A stretch of DNA of 64,000 nt from Tissierella sp032104385 (GTDB lineage Bacteria; Bacillota; Clostridia; Tissierellales; Tissierellaceae), in contig NZ_DAMCHJ010000010.1 of NCBI RefSeq assembly GCF_032104385.1, forward strand, positions 58,253 to 122,252, in the 5' to 3' direction. Numbering within the stretch: the first letter of the stretch is position 1; the number at the start of each line of letters is the position of its first letter. Under the pieces are notes generated by a model, which had not been told where the DNA came from, did not search any database, and was given only the letters and a program-made list of their open reading frames with translations. Positions 8,535 to 16,628 of this stretch are shown piece after piece. The position numbers and the translations under genes were made by a program.

Positions 8535-8668
8535 TTTATTCCCTCCCTTTCCCACCTAATATTATACAACATTATACCAATAGAATTAACAGTAAAATAA
8601 AAATAATGGTATATATTTTTTATTTTTTAAATAGATTATAATACTATTACTTTAAGGAGTTGAACTTT

Positions 8669-8767
8669 ATGAAATTATTCTTTATCAAGAAAAAAACTTT
8701 ATTCTGGATAATTGCAATATTAATTTTAATTATTGTTTTATTTGTAGGCATCCCTTTTTTAGTTTAG
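8669..8767 (+). CDS. 32-residue single-span membrane peptide
   Basis: A small reading frame too short for routine calling. It starts at an ATG with AAGGAG eight bases upstream and encodes a basic N-terminus (FFIKKKT) followed by one strongly hydrophobic stretch of about 21 residues and a TAG stop. It lies 54 bases before the ZIP transporter gene on the same strand, so it could be co-transcribed and act on the transporter or the membrane. A TATAAT-like box occurs about 33 bases upstream. I do not recognise a family. Confidence 0.5.
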   Translation: MKLFFIKKKTLFWIIAILILIIVLFVGIPFLV

Positions 8768-8821
8768 ACCTTGACTTAAGAAATATACATTCTTATACTT
8801 AATATAAAAGGAGGTTTGATA

Positions 8822-9598
8822 ATGAATATATTAGAAAATACTTTTATATTAGGTATACTTGCTAGTACAGTAGCTGGTCTAATGACAGGTATAGGTGCAA
8901 TACCTATATTTTTTACTAGAAATATTTCAGAAAAAATGTTAGATAGCTTACTTGGATTTGCTGCTGGTGTAATGCTAGCTGCCACCTCTTTTTCTCTTAT
9001 AATACCTAGTTTAGAAGCTTCAGGTGGAGGCTTAAAAGGTGCACTTATAACCGGGTTAGGTATCTTAGCAGGTTCCATTTTTCTAGACTTAACAGATAAA
9101 TACTCTCCCCACGTTCATCTGTTAGATAAAAGGAAAGAAGGTAATGCCAGTACATCTTTAAAGAAAATTTGGCTGTTTATCATTGCAATAACTCTACATA
9201 ACTTTCCTGAAGGCTTAGCTGTAGGTGTTGGATTTGGTGATGATAATATAAAAAATGGTTTATCCATTGCTCTTGGTATAGGTCTTCAGAATATGCCAGA
9301 AGGTTTAGCTGTAGCTTTAGCTTTAGTGAGAGAAAAATATGATGTTAAAAAAGCTTTTTTAATTGCATTATTAACAGGCTTAGTAGAACCTATTGGAGGA
9401 TTGTTGGGAATTGGTCTTGTATCTATATTTAAACCTATACTTCCCTTTATATTAGCATTTGCAGCTGGCGCAATGTTATTTGTTATATCTGATGAAATAA
9501 TACCTGAAACCCATAATAATGGATATGAAAGAGAAGCCACTTATGGAGTAATCATTGGATTTATTGTTATGATGATATTAGATGTAACTCTGGGATAA
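8822..9598 (+). CDS. ZIP family metal (zinc) transporter
   Basis: A 258-residue polytopic protein. The characteristic ZIP motifs HNFPEGLAVGVGFG and QNMPEGLAVALA lie in the fourth and fifth membrane segments; their His, Asn, Pro and Glu residues line the metal path. The length fits the ZupT/GufA type, which moves zinc and other divalent cations into the cytoplasm. AGGAGG at 8809-8814 lies seven bases before the ATG at 8822, so this start is preferred over the in-frame TTG at 8816. It is preceded by a 32-residue membrane peptide gene and followed by a bidirectional terminator. Metal specificity cannot be told from sequence. Confidence 0.9.
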   Translation: MNILENTFILGILASTVAGLMTGIGAIPIFFTRNISEKMLDSLLGFAAGVMLAATSFSLIIPSLEASGGGLKGALITGLGILAGSIFLDLTDKYSPHVHLLDKRKEGNASTSLKKIWLFIIAITLHNFPEGLAVGVGFGDDNIKNGLSIALGIGLQNMPEGLAVALALVREKYDVKKAFLIALLTGLVEPIGGLLGIGLVSIFKPILPFILAFAAGAMLFVISDEIIPETHNNGYEREATYGVIIGFIVMMILDVTLG

Positions 9599-9631
9599 AA
9601 AACAGCAGATTCATACAATCTGCTGTTTTTT
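9597..9631. terminator. Bidirectional terminator between ZIP and Spo0E-like genes
   Basis: Arms AAAAAACAGCAGATT and AATCTGCTGTTTTTT are perfectly complementary around a five-base loop and overlap the 3' end of the converging spo0E-like gene, so each transcript gets a T-run. Confidence 0.85.
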
Positions 9632-9796
9632 ATCTTGTATATACAATGAATAATATTTATTTATTAGCAAATCCAATTCTTGACTAAATCTTAAAATCTT
9701 ATCCTTATCTAACCCTTCTAAAAGTATTTTATTTAGTTCTTCTCGCTTGATTTGAATTTCTCTTTTTATATTTTTCTCACACCACTTTTCAATCAT
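9611..9796 (-). CDS. Spo0E family aspartyl-phosphate phosphatase
   Basis: A 61-residue protein with two predicted helices and the family motif SQELDLLINKYY near residues 42-53. Spo0E-type proteins bind response regulators such as Spo0A-phosphate and remove the phosphoryl group, delaying sporulation. Length is typical. The ribosome site GGGGAG lies six bases upstream of the ATG. The gene stands alone, convergent with the ZIP transporter gene and sharing its terminator. Target regulator is inferred from family only. Confidence 0.82.
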   Translation of the reverse strand: MIEKWCEKNIKREIQIKREELNKILLEGLDKDKILRFSQELDLLINKYYSLYIQDKKQQIV

Positions 9797-10045
9797 ATCT
9801 CTCCCCTTTACCTTTCTTTTCTTTTATATAAGGCTGGTTAAAATGCATCTCCGATTTATCACTTTATTGTAATATACCCGATTGTTTCATTTATAAACTT
9901 AATATATATTTTGCCCAACAAATATTATAACATTTAGCCATGTGAAGTAAAGTTAAATTTTTTTTATTTTTTCTACAAATTTCTCCAATATATTATTTTT
10001 TATGTTGTATAATATAGCTAATGCAAAATAAATATAGGGGGTAAT

Positions 10046-11272
10046 ATGATGAATAAATTAATTAATAGGTTTCTACAATATGTTAAATATGAAACAACTT
10101 CAGATGAAAGTTCTGCTTCAATACCTAGTACATCTAATCAATTTGAATTCGCCAAAATCTTAGGTAAAGAATTAGAGGAAATTGGACTAGCTAATGTATC
10201 TGTAGATGAAAACGGATATATAATAGCCACTTTACCTTCAAATATCGATAAAAATGTTCCAACTATAGGATTTATAGCCCATATGGATACCACTGAAGAT
10301 ATGTCTGGTAAAAATGTAAATCCCAAAATTATATCTAATTATGATGGTAAGAACATAGTTTTAAATGACGAAAAGAATATTATTATGTCGGTAAAAGATT
10401 TTCCAGATTTAAAAAACTATGTAGGTAAAGATTTAATTACCACTGATGGAACCACTTTATTAGGAGCCGATGATAAAGCAGGAATAGCTGAGATAATAAC
10501 AGCAGTAGAATATCTAATTGAAAATCCTCATATTCCTCATGGTACTATAAAAATTGGTTTTACTCCAGATGAAGAAATTGGTCGTGGAGCAGATTGCTTT
10601 GATGTAAAGAAATTTGATGCAGATTTTGCTTATACTGTAGACGGCGGACCAGTAGGTGAATTAGAATATGAAAACTTTAATGCAGCAACAGCAAATATTT
10701 TTATTCAAGGTAGAAATGTTCATCCAGGCACAGCTAAAAATAAAATGCTTAACTCTATCTTAATAGCTACTGAACTTAATTCCATGCTTCCTATAAATGA
10801 AAGACCTGAATATACTGAAGGATATGAAGGGTTTTATCATATAAAAGATTTCAATGGTTCCGTTGAAAAAACAGAGATTTCATATATTATTAGGGATCAT
10901 TCTATGGAAAAGTTCCAAATAAAAAAAGAAACCTTAACAAAAGTTATAGAATTCTTAAACTATAAATATGGAGATATTATTACTTTGGAAATAATTGATT
11001 CATACTATAATATGAAAGAAAAAATCGAACCAGTTATGTATATAGTAGATATTGCTAAGAAGGCTATGGAAGAATTAAATATTGAACCTCTAATCAAACC
11101 TATTAGAGGTGGAACTGACGGTTCTAGACTTTCTTATATGGGATTACCTTGCCCAAATCTTTTTACTGGCGGACATAATTTCCATGGAAAATTTGAATAT
11201 ATCCCAACATTTTCCATGGAAAGATCAGTAGACACTATATTAAAAATAATAGAATTAGTACAAGAAATGTAA
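10046..11272 (+). CDS. pepT: Peptidase T (tripeptide aminopeptidase)
   Basis: A 408-residue M20 metallopeptidase that removes the N-terminal residue of tripeptides in the cytoplasm. Zinc ligands and catalytic residues are visible in GFIAHMDTTEDMSG (His79, Asp81), DGTTLLGADDKAG, and PDEEIGRGAD (the catalytic Glu and a ligand Glu); the C-terminal GGTDGSRLSYMGLPCPNLFTGGHNFHG carries further ligands. Two ATGs are adjacent (10046 and 10049); the GGGGG site is spaced better for the second, and the family N-terminus also aligns there, so the protein may be one residue shorter. It is a single gene and would feed amino acids to the fermentation pathways in this window. Confidence 0.95.
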   Translation: MMNKLINRFLQYVKYETTSDESSASIPSTSNQFEFAKILGKELEEIGLANVSVDENGYIIATLPSNIDKNVPTIGFIAHMDTTEDMSGKNVNPKIISNYDGKNIVLNDEKNIIMSVKDFPDLKNYVGKDLITTDGTTLLGADDKAGIAEIITAVEYLIENPHIPHGTIKIGFTPDEEIGRGADCFDVKKFDADFAYTVDGGPVGELEYENFNAATANIFIQGRNVHPGTAKNKMLNSILIATELNSMLPINERPEYTEGYEGFYHIKDFNGSVEKTEISYIIRDHSMEKFQIKKETLTKVIEFLNYKYGDIITLEIIDSYYNMKEKIEPVMYIVDIAKKAMEELNIEPLIKPIRGGTDGSRLSYMGLPCPNLFTGGHNFHGKFEYIPTFSMERSVDTILKIIELVQEM

Positions 11273-11276
11273 AATA

Positions 11277-11331
11277 AAATCCTTCGTTACAATAAAACTA
11301 CTAAAAATATTATAGTTGTAACGAAGGATTT
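11277..11331. terminator. Bidirectional terminator, pepT versus aminotransferase
   Basis: Arms AAATCCTTCGTTACAA and TTGTAACGAAGGATTT are complementary over 16 bases with a 23-base AT-rich loop between two converging genes. Confidence 0.75.
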
Positions 11332-11355
11332 GTTAATTTTTATTTATGAATTGAA

Positions 11356-12198
11356 TTATATCCATTTATTCTTATGCTTTAAAATATACTTCTCCATCTC
11401 TCTTATATAAGCACTATTTATTTCTCTTATTATCTTATTATTTATAGAATCTAATTCTATATTATCAATTGTTGAAATAGGCAATACATTTACGGATGTT
11501 CCAGACATAAATCCTCCATCTAACTTATCTAAATCATCTATATGAATACTTTCTTCTATTATCTTAATATTTAGATTATTACACACTTCAAAAATATGCT
11601 TTCTCGTAATACCTATTAATACATCAGATGCCTTAGCCGTATATACTTTATCTTCTTTTACAAAAAACATATTTGAACGACTTCCTTCAGCTATATAGCC
11701 CGATTTATTTACAAGTAATGCTTCAAATGCATTATTTTCTTTTAATGATCTTGCTACATTTTCTTTAAATGAAGTAAATAAAACCTTTGCATTAGGATTG
11801 TTTCTCTCATAATGAAATAGTATGGTATGTATGCCTTTTTTATAAAATTCCTCAGATGGATAAAAACTCTCAATATTATATACTAAAAATACTTTACTCT
11901 TTTCTTCAATTTCTGTAGATAAAAGTTTTACATTTAATCTATCTATATTGTTCTTTAAGATAAGAGTTTTTATATCATTCCTTATTTCTTTTTCATCTCT
12001 ATCTATATCATATCCTATTATTTTTGCTGAGTCTGACATTCTCTGTAAATGATCTTCTAGGAAAAGAGGTACTCCATCTATTATTCTAATTACTTCATAA
12101 ATAGGTGGTTTTTCTATTCTCTCAAAAATTTTTAAATCTCTTGTAGTTTCTAACTGTCCATTTACAATATAATAATCTTTAATTGCTTCTGACTTCAT
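11356..12198 (-). CDS. Class IV PLP-dependent aminotransferase (branched-chain aminotransferase/aminodeoxychorismate lyase type)
   Basis: A 280-residue fold-type IV enzyme. The catalytic lysine is most likely Lys138 (NAKVLF), which sits 19 residues before AFEALL, the same spacing as in PabC; EGSRSNMFFV and LIGITR are the conserved phosphate-binding segments. The family includes branched-chain and D-amino-acid aminotransferases and aminodeoxychorismate lyase, and sequence alone does not separate them here. It lies 21 bases downstream of the lipoprotein gene start region but on the same strand, likely at the end of the cls-lipoprotein transcription unit. A role in branched-chain amino acid metabolism would fit the Vor-Ptb-Buk operon at 44200-50567. 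Confidence 0.82.
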   Translation of the reverse strand: MKSEAIKDYYIVNGQLETTRDLKIFERIEKPPIYEVIRIIDGVPLFLEDHLQRMSDSAKIIGYDIDRDEKEIRNDIKTLILKNNIDRLNVKLLSTEIEEKSKVFLVYNIESFYPSEEFYKKGIHTILFHYERNNPNAKVLFTSFKENVARSLKENNAFEALLVNKSGYIAEGSRSNMFFVKEDKVYTAKASDVLIGITRKHIFEVCNNLNIKIIEESIHIDDLDKLDGGFMSGTSVNVLPISTIDNIELDSINNKIIREINSAYIREMEKYILKHKNKWI

Positions 12199-12219
12199 AG
12201 TTCCTCCCCCTTATTATTG

Positions 12220-13137
12220 TTATTTACCTAATTCTTCAAGATTTTTTATTATTATGTCCTTTTTAATTCTAATTAGTTTTATACTGTTTTCTTTTAACGA
12301 TTTATTCATATCTTCTATAGATAGATTAACTTTATCCAACATCTTTATTTTACTATCATTTTTTTCAAGCTTCAATCTAATCTTGCTTATATCTTCTTCA
12401 GAACCTTTCAATAATTCAATAGTCTTTAAATCATCTCCTTTTAAGGTATTTAAATAAGATTGATAAGTAAGGTATTTCAATTTATTTATCTCCCCCCATA
12501 TTTCATCTTTATATAAGCCAAATATAGGACTAAGATTTAACATGGTTTGACTGCTATAATCATATATTCCTATTATGTTCTTACCCTCAATTGAACTTGT
12601 TAAAGCATTTAAACTATCTTTAAATCTATTACTTATATCAGAAGTTACACCTTTTTTCATTCCTTCTATTTCGTAGGAATTCCATTTACTGTGAATCTCT
12701 TCTAGTTTCTTATTTATTTCTTCCCATTTATCTAAGAGTTTTTCATCTTTATCCTTATATTTTTTTTGCTCTTTATTCTTACTATCTTCTGCTTTTTTCT
12801 CATTTTCACTTCCTATTTTTTGACCCATAGTTTTTCGATTATTATCTGAACCTTTATTTTCATCTTTTATTTCGATGATTTTTTCTAATTTAGCTTTTTC
12901 TTCCTCTTCAGCCTTTTTTAACTCAACCTTTTTTACTTCAAAGTCAGTTCCATCTAATATACTTTCAATTTCTTCAACTTCTTTTAGTATATCTTGAATT
13001 CCACTGCTAATATCCCCTAGCACTTTAGGTGCTTTATCTTTTTTTTCAAATTTAACTCCTTGGTTTTTATATGATTTACATCCACTTAATACAAATATAA
13101 TTACTATAATCAATATATACCATCTAATATTTTTCAA
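12220..13137 (-). CDS. Lysine/glutamate-rich lipoprotein of unknown function
   Basis: About 305 residues. A signal peptide with a lipobox LSGC (cysteine near residue 20) is followed by a long, highly charged Lys/Glu-rich segment (residues about 60-150) likely to form coiled coil, and a helical C-terminal half. It is predicted to be a membrane-anchored surface lipoprotein; no function is recognised. The frame is open to a GTG at 13146, but AGAGGTGA is placed correctly for the TTG at 13137, and the signal peptide starts cleanly there. The start and ribosome site are inside the second arm of a 15-bp hairpin that follows cls, suggesting translation is restrained. Confidence 0.75.
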   Translation of the reverse strand: MKNIRWYILIIVIIFVLSGCKSYKNQGVKFEKKDKAPKVLGDISSGIQDILKEVEEIESILDGTDFEVKKVELKKAEEEEKAKLEKIIEIKDENKGSDNNRKTMGQKIGSENEKKAEDSKNKEQKKYKDKDEKLLDKWEEINKKLEEIHSKWNSYEIEGMKKGVTSDISNRFKDSLNALTSSIEGKNIIGIYDYSSQTMLNLSPIFGLYKDEIWGEINKLKYLTYQSYLNTLKGDDLKTIELLKGSEEDISKIRLKLEKNDSKIKMLDKVNLSIEDMNKSLKENSIKLIRIKKDIIIKNLEELGK

Positions 13138-13179
13138 AATAATCACCTCTAGATTATTATCTCCAGAGGTGATTATTTT
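13136..13179 (-). terminator. Hairpin after cls that buries the next gene's ribosome site
   Basis: Perfect 15-base arms at 13136-13150 and 13165-13179 with a 14-base loop begin one base after the cls stop codon. The second arm contains AGAGGTGA and the TTG start of the lipoprotein gene. There is no long T-run, so it may be a weak terminator, an attenuator or a translational switch. Confidence 0.65.
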
Positions 13180-13180
13180 A

Positions 13181-14635
13181 TTAAAGAATAGGCGATAACA
13201 GTCTAGAAAAAGACTCTTTTATCTTCACTATATTACTTCTGTTATTATATTCTTCAATGGTTATTTCTTTACAATACCGCAAATCATCTAAAAATCTATC
13301 TGTTAATTTTAAATTTATAGATTCATCATATAAAAATGCATTGACTTCAAAGTTTAATTTAAAGCTTCTAATATCTAAATTTGCTGTGCCAACAGAAGAA
13401 ACAAAATCATCCATCAACACTACTTTTGAATGAAGAAAACCATTTTCATAAGTATAAAATTTTACCCCTGCTTGCAAAAGTTCACCAATATAACTCATAC
13501 TAGCCCAGTAAACAAATGGGTGATCTGGTTTGCATGGTATCATGACTCTAACATCTAATCCAGATAATCCAGCAAGCTTTAATGCTTCAAAAATACTATC
13601 ATCAGGTATAAAATATGGTGTTTCGATATAAACTTTTTCTTTTGCATTTGAAATCATCTTTAGATATCCATCTTTTATACTAGGCCATTTTGAATCTGGC
13701 CCCGAAGATACTATTTGTATTCCCGTATTACCCAATGCTTCTTCACCAATATAAGTTTGGCATCTAGTTATTTCTTTACCTGTAGCAAATCTCCAGTCTA
13801 AGAAAAATCTCCATTGAAGGGAGCTAATGGCGGAACCTTTTATACTAATATGTGTATCTCGCCAATATCCAAACTTCTTTGATAATCCAATATATTCATC
13901 TCCAATGTTAAATCCTCCTATGAAAGCCTCTTCTCCATCTATTATACATATCTTTCTATGATTCCTATAATTAATCCTTAAGCTTATAAATGGAACAAAT
14001 GGTGGAAAAAACATTCCAATTTCTGCACCTGATGCTTTAAGTCTATTAATATACTTTCTTGAAAAGTTTCTTCCACCCATACCATCAACTAAAAGTTTTA
14101 CTTCGACACCTTCTTGAGCCTTCCTACATAGTGCATCTATTATTTTTTTACCAAGTCCATCGGATTTAAAAATATAATATTGAAGATGAATATAATGTTC
14201 CGCATTATTTATACTTTCTAATAATGCTCTAAACTTATCTTCTCCGTCAAAAAATATTTCAACATTATTATCTTGAGTAAAGAATGATTCTGAGCTAATT
14301 AAATGCATCTTTATTAAATCTTCATACTTAATATAATTAGGATCCTTATATCTATATTCATCTTTGTCTATTTGTTTTTCTTGAACCATTACTAAATCTC
14401 TAAAACAATAGTCCTCCTGTTCTTTGGTTTTGAATAGCTTTTTTTTACTTAAATCTTGACCAATAAATAAATATAGAATAAAACCTATACCAGGTAAAAA
14501 TGTCAAAACCATAAGCCATAACCATGTAGACGTAGGATTTCTTCTTTCAAAAAATACAAGTAATATAGCAAATAAAATATTTAACCATAATATATTTCTA
14601 AATATCCATATATAGGATGTCAATAGGAGCTCCAT
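13181..14635 (-). CDS. cls: Cardiolipin synthase
   Basis: A 484-residue phospholipase D-type enzyme that condenses two phosphatidylglycerols into cardiolipin. Two N-terminal membrane segments (about residues 5-25 and 35-57) anchor it; the two catalytic HxK(x)4D motifs are HRKICIID in the middle and HSKVVLMDD near the C-terminus, each followed by the expected GG or GT-N segment. Length is usual for bacterial Cls. It lies 17 bases downstream of typA on the same strand and runs into the lipoprotein gene through the hairpin at 13136-13179. Confidence 0.95.
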   Translation of the reverse strand: MELLLTSYIWIFRNILWLNILFAILLVFFERRNPTSTWLWLMVLTFLPGIGFILYLFIGQDLSKKKLFKTKEQEDYCFRDLVMVQEKQIDKDEYRYKDPNYIKYEDLIKMHLISSESFFTQDNNVEIFFDGEDKFRALLESINNAEHYIHLQYYIFKSDGLGKKIIDALCRKAQEGVEVKLLVDGMGGRNFSRKYINRLKASGAEIGMFFPPFVPFISLRINYRNHRKICIIDGEEAFIGGFNIGDEYIGLSKKFGYWRDTHISIKGSAISSLQWRFFLDWRFATGKEITRCQTYIGEEALGNTGIQIVSSGPDSKWPSIKDGYLKMISNAKEKVYIETPYFIPDDSIFEALKLAGLSGLDVRVMIPCKPDHPFVYWASMSYIGELLQAGVKFYTYENGFLHSKVVLMDDFVSSVGTANLDIRSFKLNFEVNAFLYDESINLKLTDRFLDDLRYCKEITIEEYNNRSNIVKIKESFSRLLSPIL

Positions 14636-14652
14636 AATATCCCCCTAAATTC

Positions 14653-16479
14653 TTAATTATTTTTCTTTGCCTTGTACCTCTTAGTTCCATCTAATATTTT
14701 CTTTCTTATTCTAAAACTAAGTGGAGTTACCTCTATCAACTCATCGTCTTCAATAAACTCTAAAGCTTCCTCTAATGACATATCCTTAGGCGGGGAAAGT
14801 CTTAAAGCTTCATCTGATCCTGAAGCTCTAACATTAGATTGCTGCTTCTTTCTACATACATTTACATCTATATCTAGTCCCTTTGGATTAGAACCTACTA
14901 TCATACCTGTATATACAGGTATTCCAGCTCCAATAAATAATATACCTCTTTCTTGAGCAGAATGAAGTCCATATGCAGTAGATTCCCCAGTTTCAAAAGA
15001 AATTAGAGAACCTAGTTTTCTCTTAGGAATCTCACCCTTATATATAGCATAACTATCAAATATAGAATTGAGTATTCCATTTCCTCTAGTATCTGTCATA
15101 AATTCTTGTCTATAGCCTATAAGTCCCCTAGCAGGTATAAGAAATTCTAATCTTGCATATCCTCCATTGGATTCAGTCATACTAACTAGTTCTCCTTTTC
15201 TTTGCCCTAGTTTCTCTATAACTGCTCCAACAAACTCATTAGATACATCTATAGTGACTCTTTCCATTGGCTCCATTTTTTTGCCATTTTCCTCCTTAAA
15301 TAGAACCTCTGGCTTAGATACTTGAAATTCATATCCTTCTCTTCTCATATTTTCAATTAGAACCGATAGATGCAATTCCCCTCTACCTGATACTTTAAAT
15401 GCATCTGTAGATTCTGTTTCTTCCACCCTAAGACTTACATCTGTCTGTAATTCCTTAAATAATCGGTTTCTTATTTGTCTTGAAGTTATAAATTTCCCTT
15501 CTTTACCTGCAAAGGGACTATTGTTTACAGAAAATGTCATAGCAATAGTTGGCTCAGAAATCTTTACAAATGGCAAGGATTCAATATGATTAATATCACA
15601 TATGGTATCTCCTATATGAATATCTTCTATACCTGTTACTGCAATAATACTACCTACTGTAGCTGTTTCTACTTCTTTTCTATTTAATCCTTCAAACTCA
15701 TAGACTTTAGCAATCTTTACCTTGTTCTGCTTTTCAGGTTCTTCCTTATTTACTATAATTACCTCCTGATTAGCAGATATATTACCCCTCTCTATCTTAC
15801 CAATACCTATTCTACCAACATATTCGTTATAATCTATGGTAGATATAAGCATTTGAAGAGGACCTTCCATATCTCCCTCTGGAGCCGGTATATTATCTAT
15901 TATGGTTTTAAATAATATATCCATACCTTCTACTTCATCATTGAAGTCTAAAGCAGCTGTTCCTTTCTTTGCAGAAGCAAAAACAAATGGACAATCTAAA
16001 TTCTTTTCATTAGCTCCTAATTCAATAAACAAATCTAATACTTCATCAATTACTTCATTTGGTCTTGCTTCTGGTCTATCAATTTTATTGATACAGACTA
16101 TAACTGGTAAATCTAATTCAAATGCCTTTTTTAAAACAAATTTAGTCTGTGGCATTGGTCCCTCAAAAGCATCTACCACTAATATTACACCATTTACCAT
16201 TTTAAGCACACGCTCTACTTCACCGCCAAAGTCTGCATGGCCCGGGGTATCTATAATATTGATTTTAAAGTCTTTATAATATATAGCTGTATTCTTAGCT
16301 AATATAGTTATACCCCTTTCTTTCTCTATATCATTGGAGTCCATTACTCTGTCTTCAACTACTTGATTAGCTCTAAAAACTCCCGATTGCTTTAATAGAC
16401 TATCAACTAATGTTGTTTTTCCATGGTCTACATGGGCTATTATTGCAATATTTCTTATATCATTTCTTGTACTATTCAT
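14653..16479 (-). CDS. typA: Ribosome-associated GTPase TypA/BipA
   Basis: A 608-residue translational GTPase. G1 AHVDHGKTTL, G3 DTPGHADF and G4 NKIDRPEAR are intact, followed by the EF-G-like domains and the BipA-specific C-terminal domain (RGLIGYRQEFMTDTRG). It binds 70S or 50S ribosomes and helps subunit assembly and stress growth. The start ATG has an AAGGA site seven bases upstream. It leads the typA-cls transcription unit. Confidence 0.97.
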   Translation of the reverse strand: MNSTRNDIRNIAIIAHVDHGKTTLVDSLLKQSGVFRANQVVEDRVMDSNDIEKERGITILAKNTAIYYKDFKINIIDTPGHADFGGEVERVLKMVNGVILVVDAFEGPMPQTKFVLKKAFELDLPVIVCINKIDRPEARPNEVIDEVLDLFIELGANEKNLDCPFVFASAKKGTAALDFNDEVEGMDILFKTIIDNIPAPEGDMEGPLQMLISTIDYNEYVGRIGIGKIERGNISANQEVIIVNKEEPEKQNKVKIAKVYEFEGLNRKEVETATVGSIIAVTGIEDIHIGDTICDINHIESLPFVKISEPTIAMTFSVNNSPFAGKEGKFITSRQIRNRLFKELQTDVSLRVEETESTDAFKVSGRGELHLSVLIENMRREGYEFQVSKPEVLFKEENGKKMEPMERVTIDVSNEFVGAVIEKLGQRKGELVSMTESNGGYARLEFLIPARGLIGYRQEFMTDTRGNGILNSIFDSYAIYKGEIPKRKLGSLISFETGESTAYGLHSAQERGILFIGAGIPVYTGMIVGSNPKGLDIDVNVCRKKQQSNVRASGSDEALRLSPPKDMSLEEALEFIEDDELIEVTPLSFRIRKKILDGTKRYKAKKNN

Positions 16480-16579
16480 AAAACATATCCTTTCGTATTT
16501 AAAATCATTATATATCTTTAACAGAATTCATTTTACCATACTTTAATCATAAATCAAAATATAATATTAAGCTTTATAT

Positions 16580-16616
16580 AAAAAATCAGGTCTATTCCCT
16601 TAAGACCTGATTTTTT
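16580..16616. terminator. Rho-independent terminator after the SLH/YcdB gene
   Basis: AAAAAATCAGGTCT pairs with AGACCTGATTTTTT around a short loop. It closes the minus-strand SLH gene and would work in either direction. Confidence 0.85.
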
Positions 16617-16628
16617 GTTGTTTATTGA

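Noticed and set aside
11356..12198. Class IV aminotransferase apparently lacking the catalytic lysine
   Set aside because: The lysine next to SLKENN is out of place, but Lys138 in NAKVLF is at the same distance from AFEALL as the PabC lysine, so the active site looks complete.
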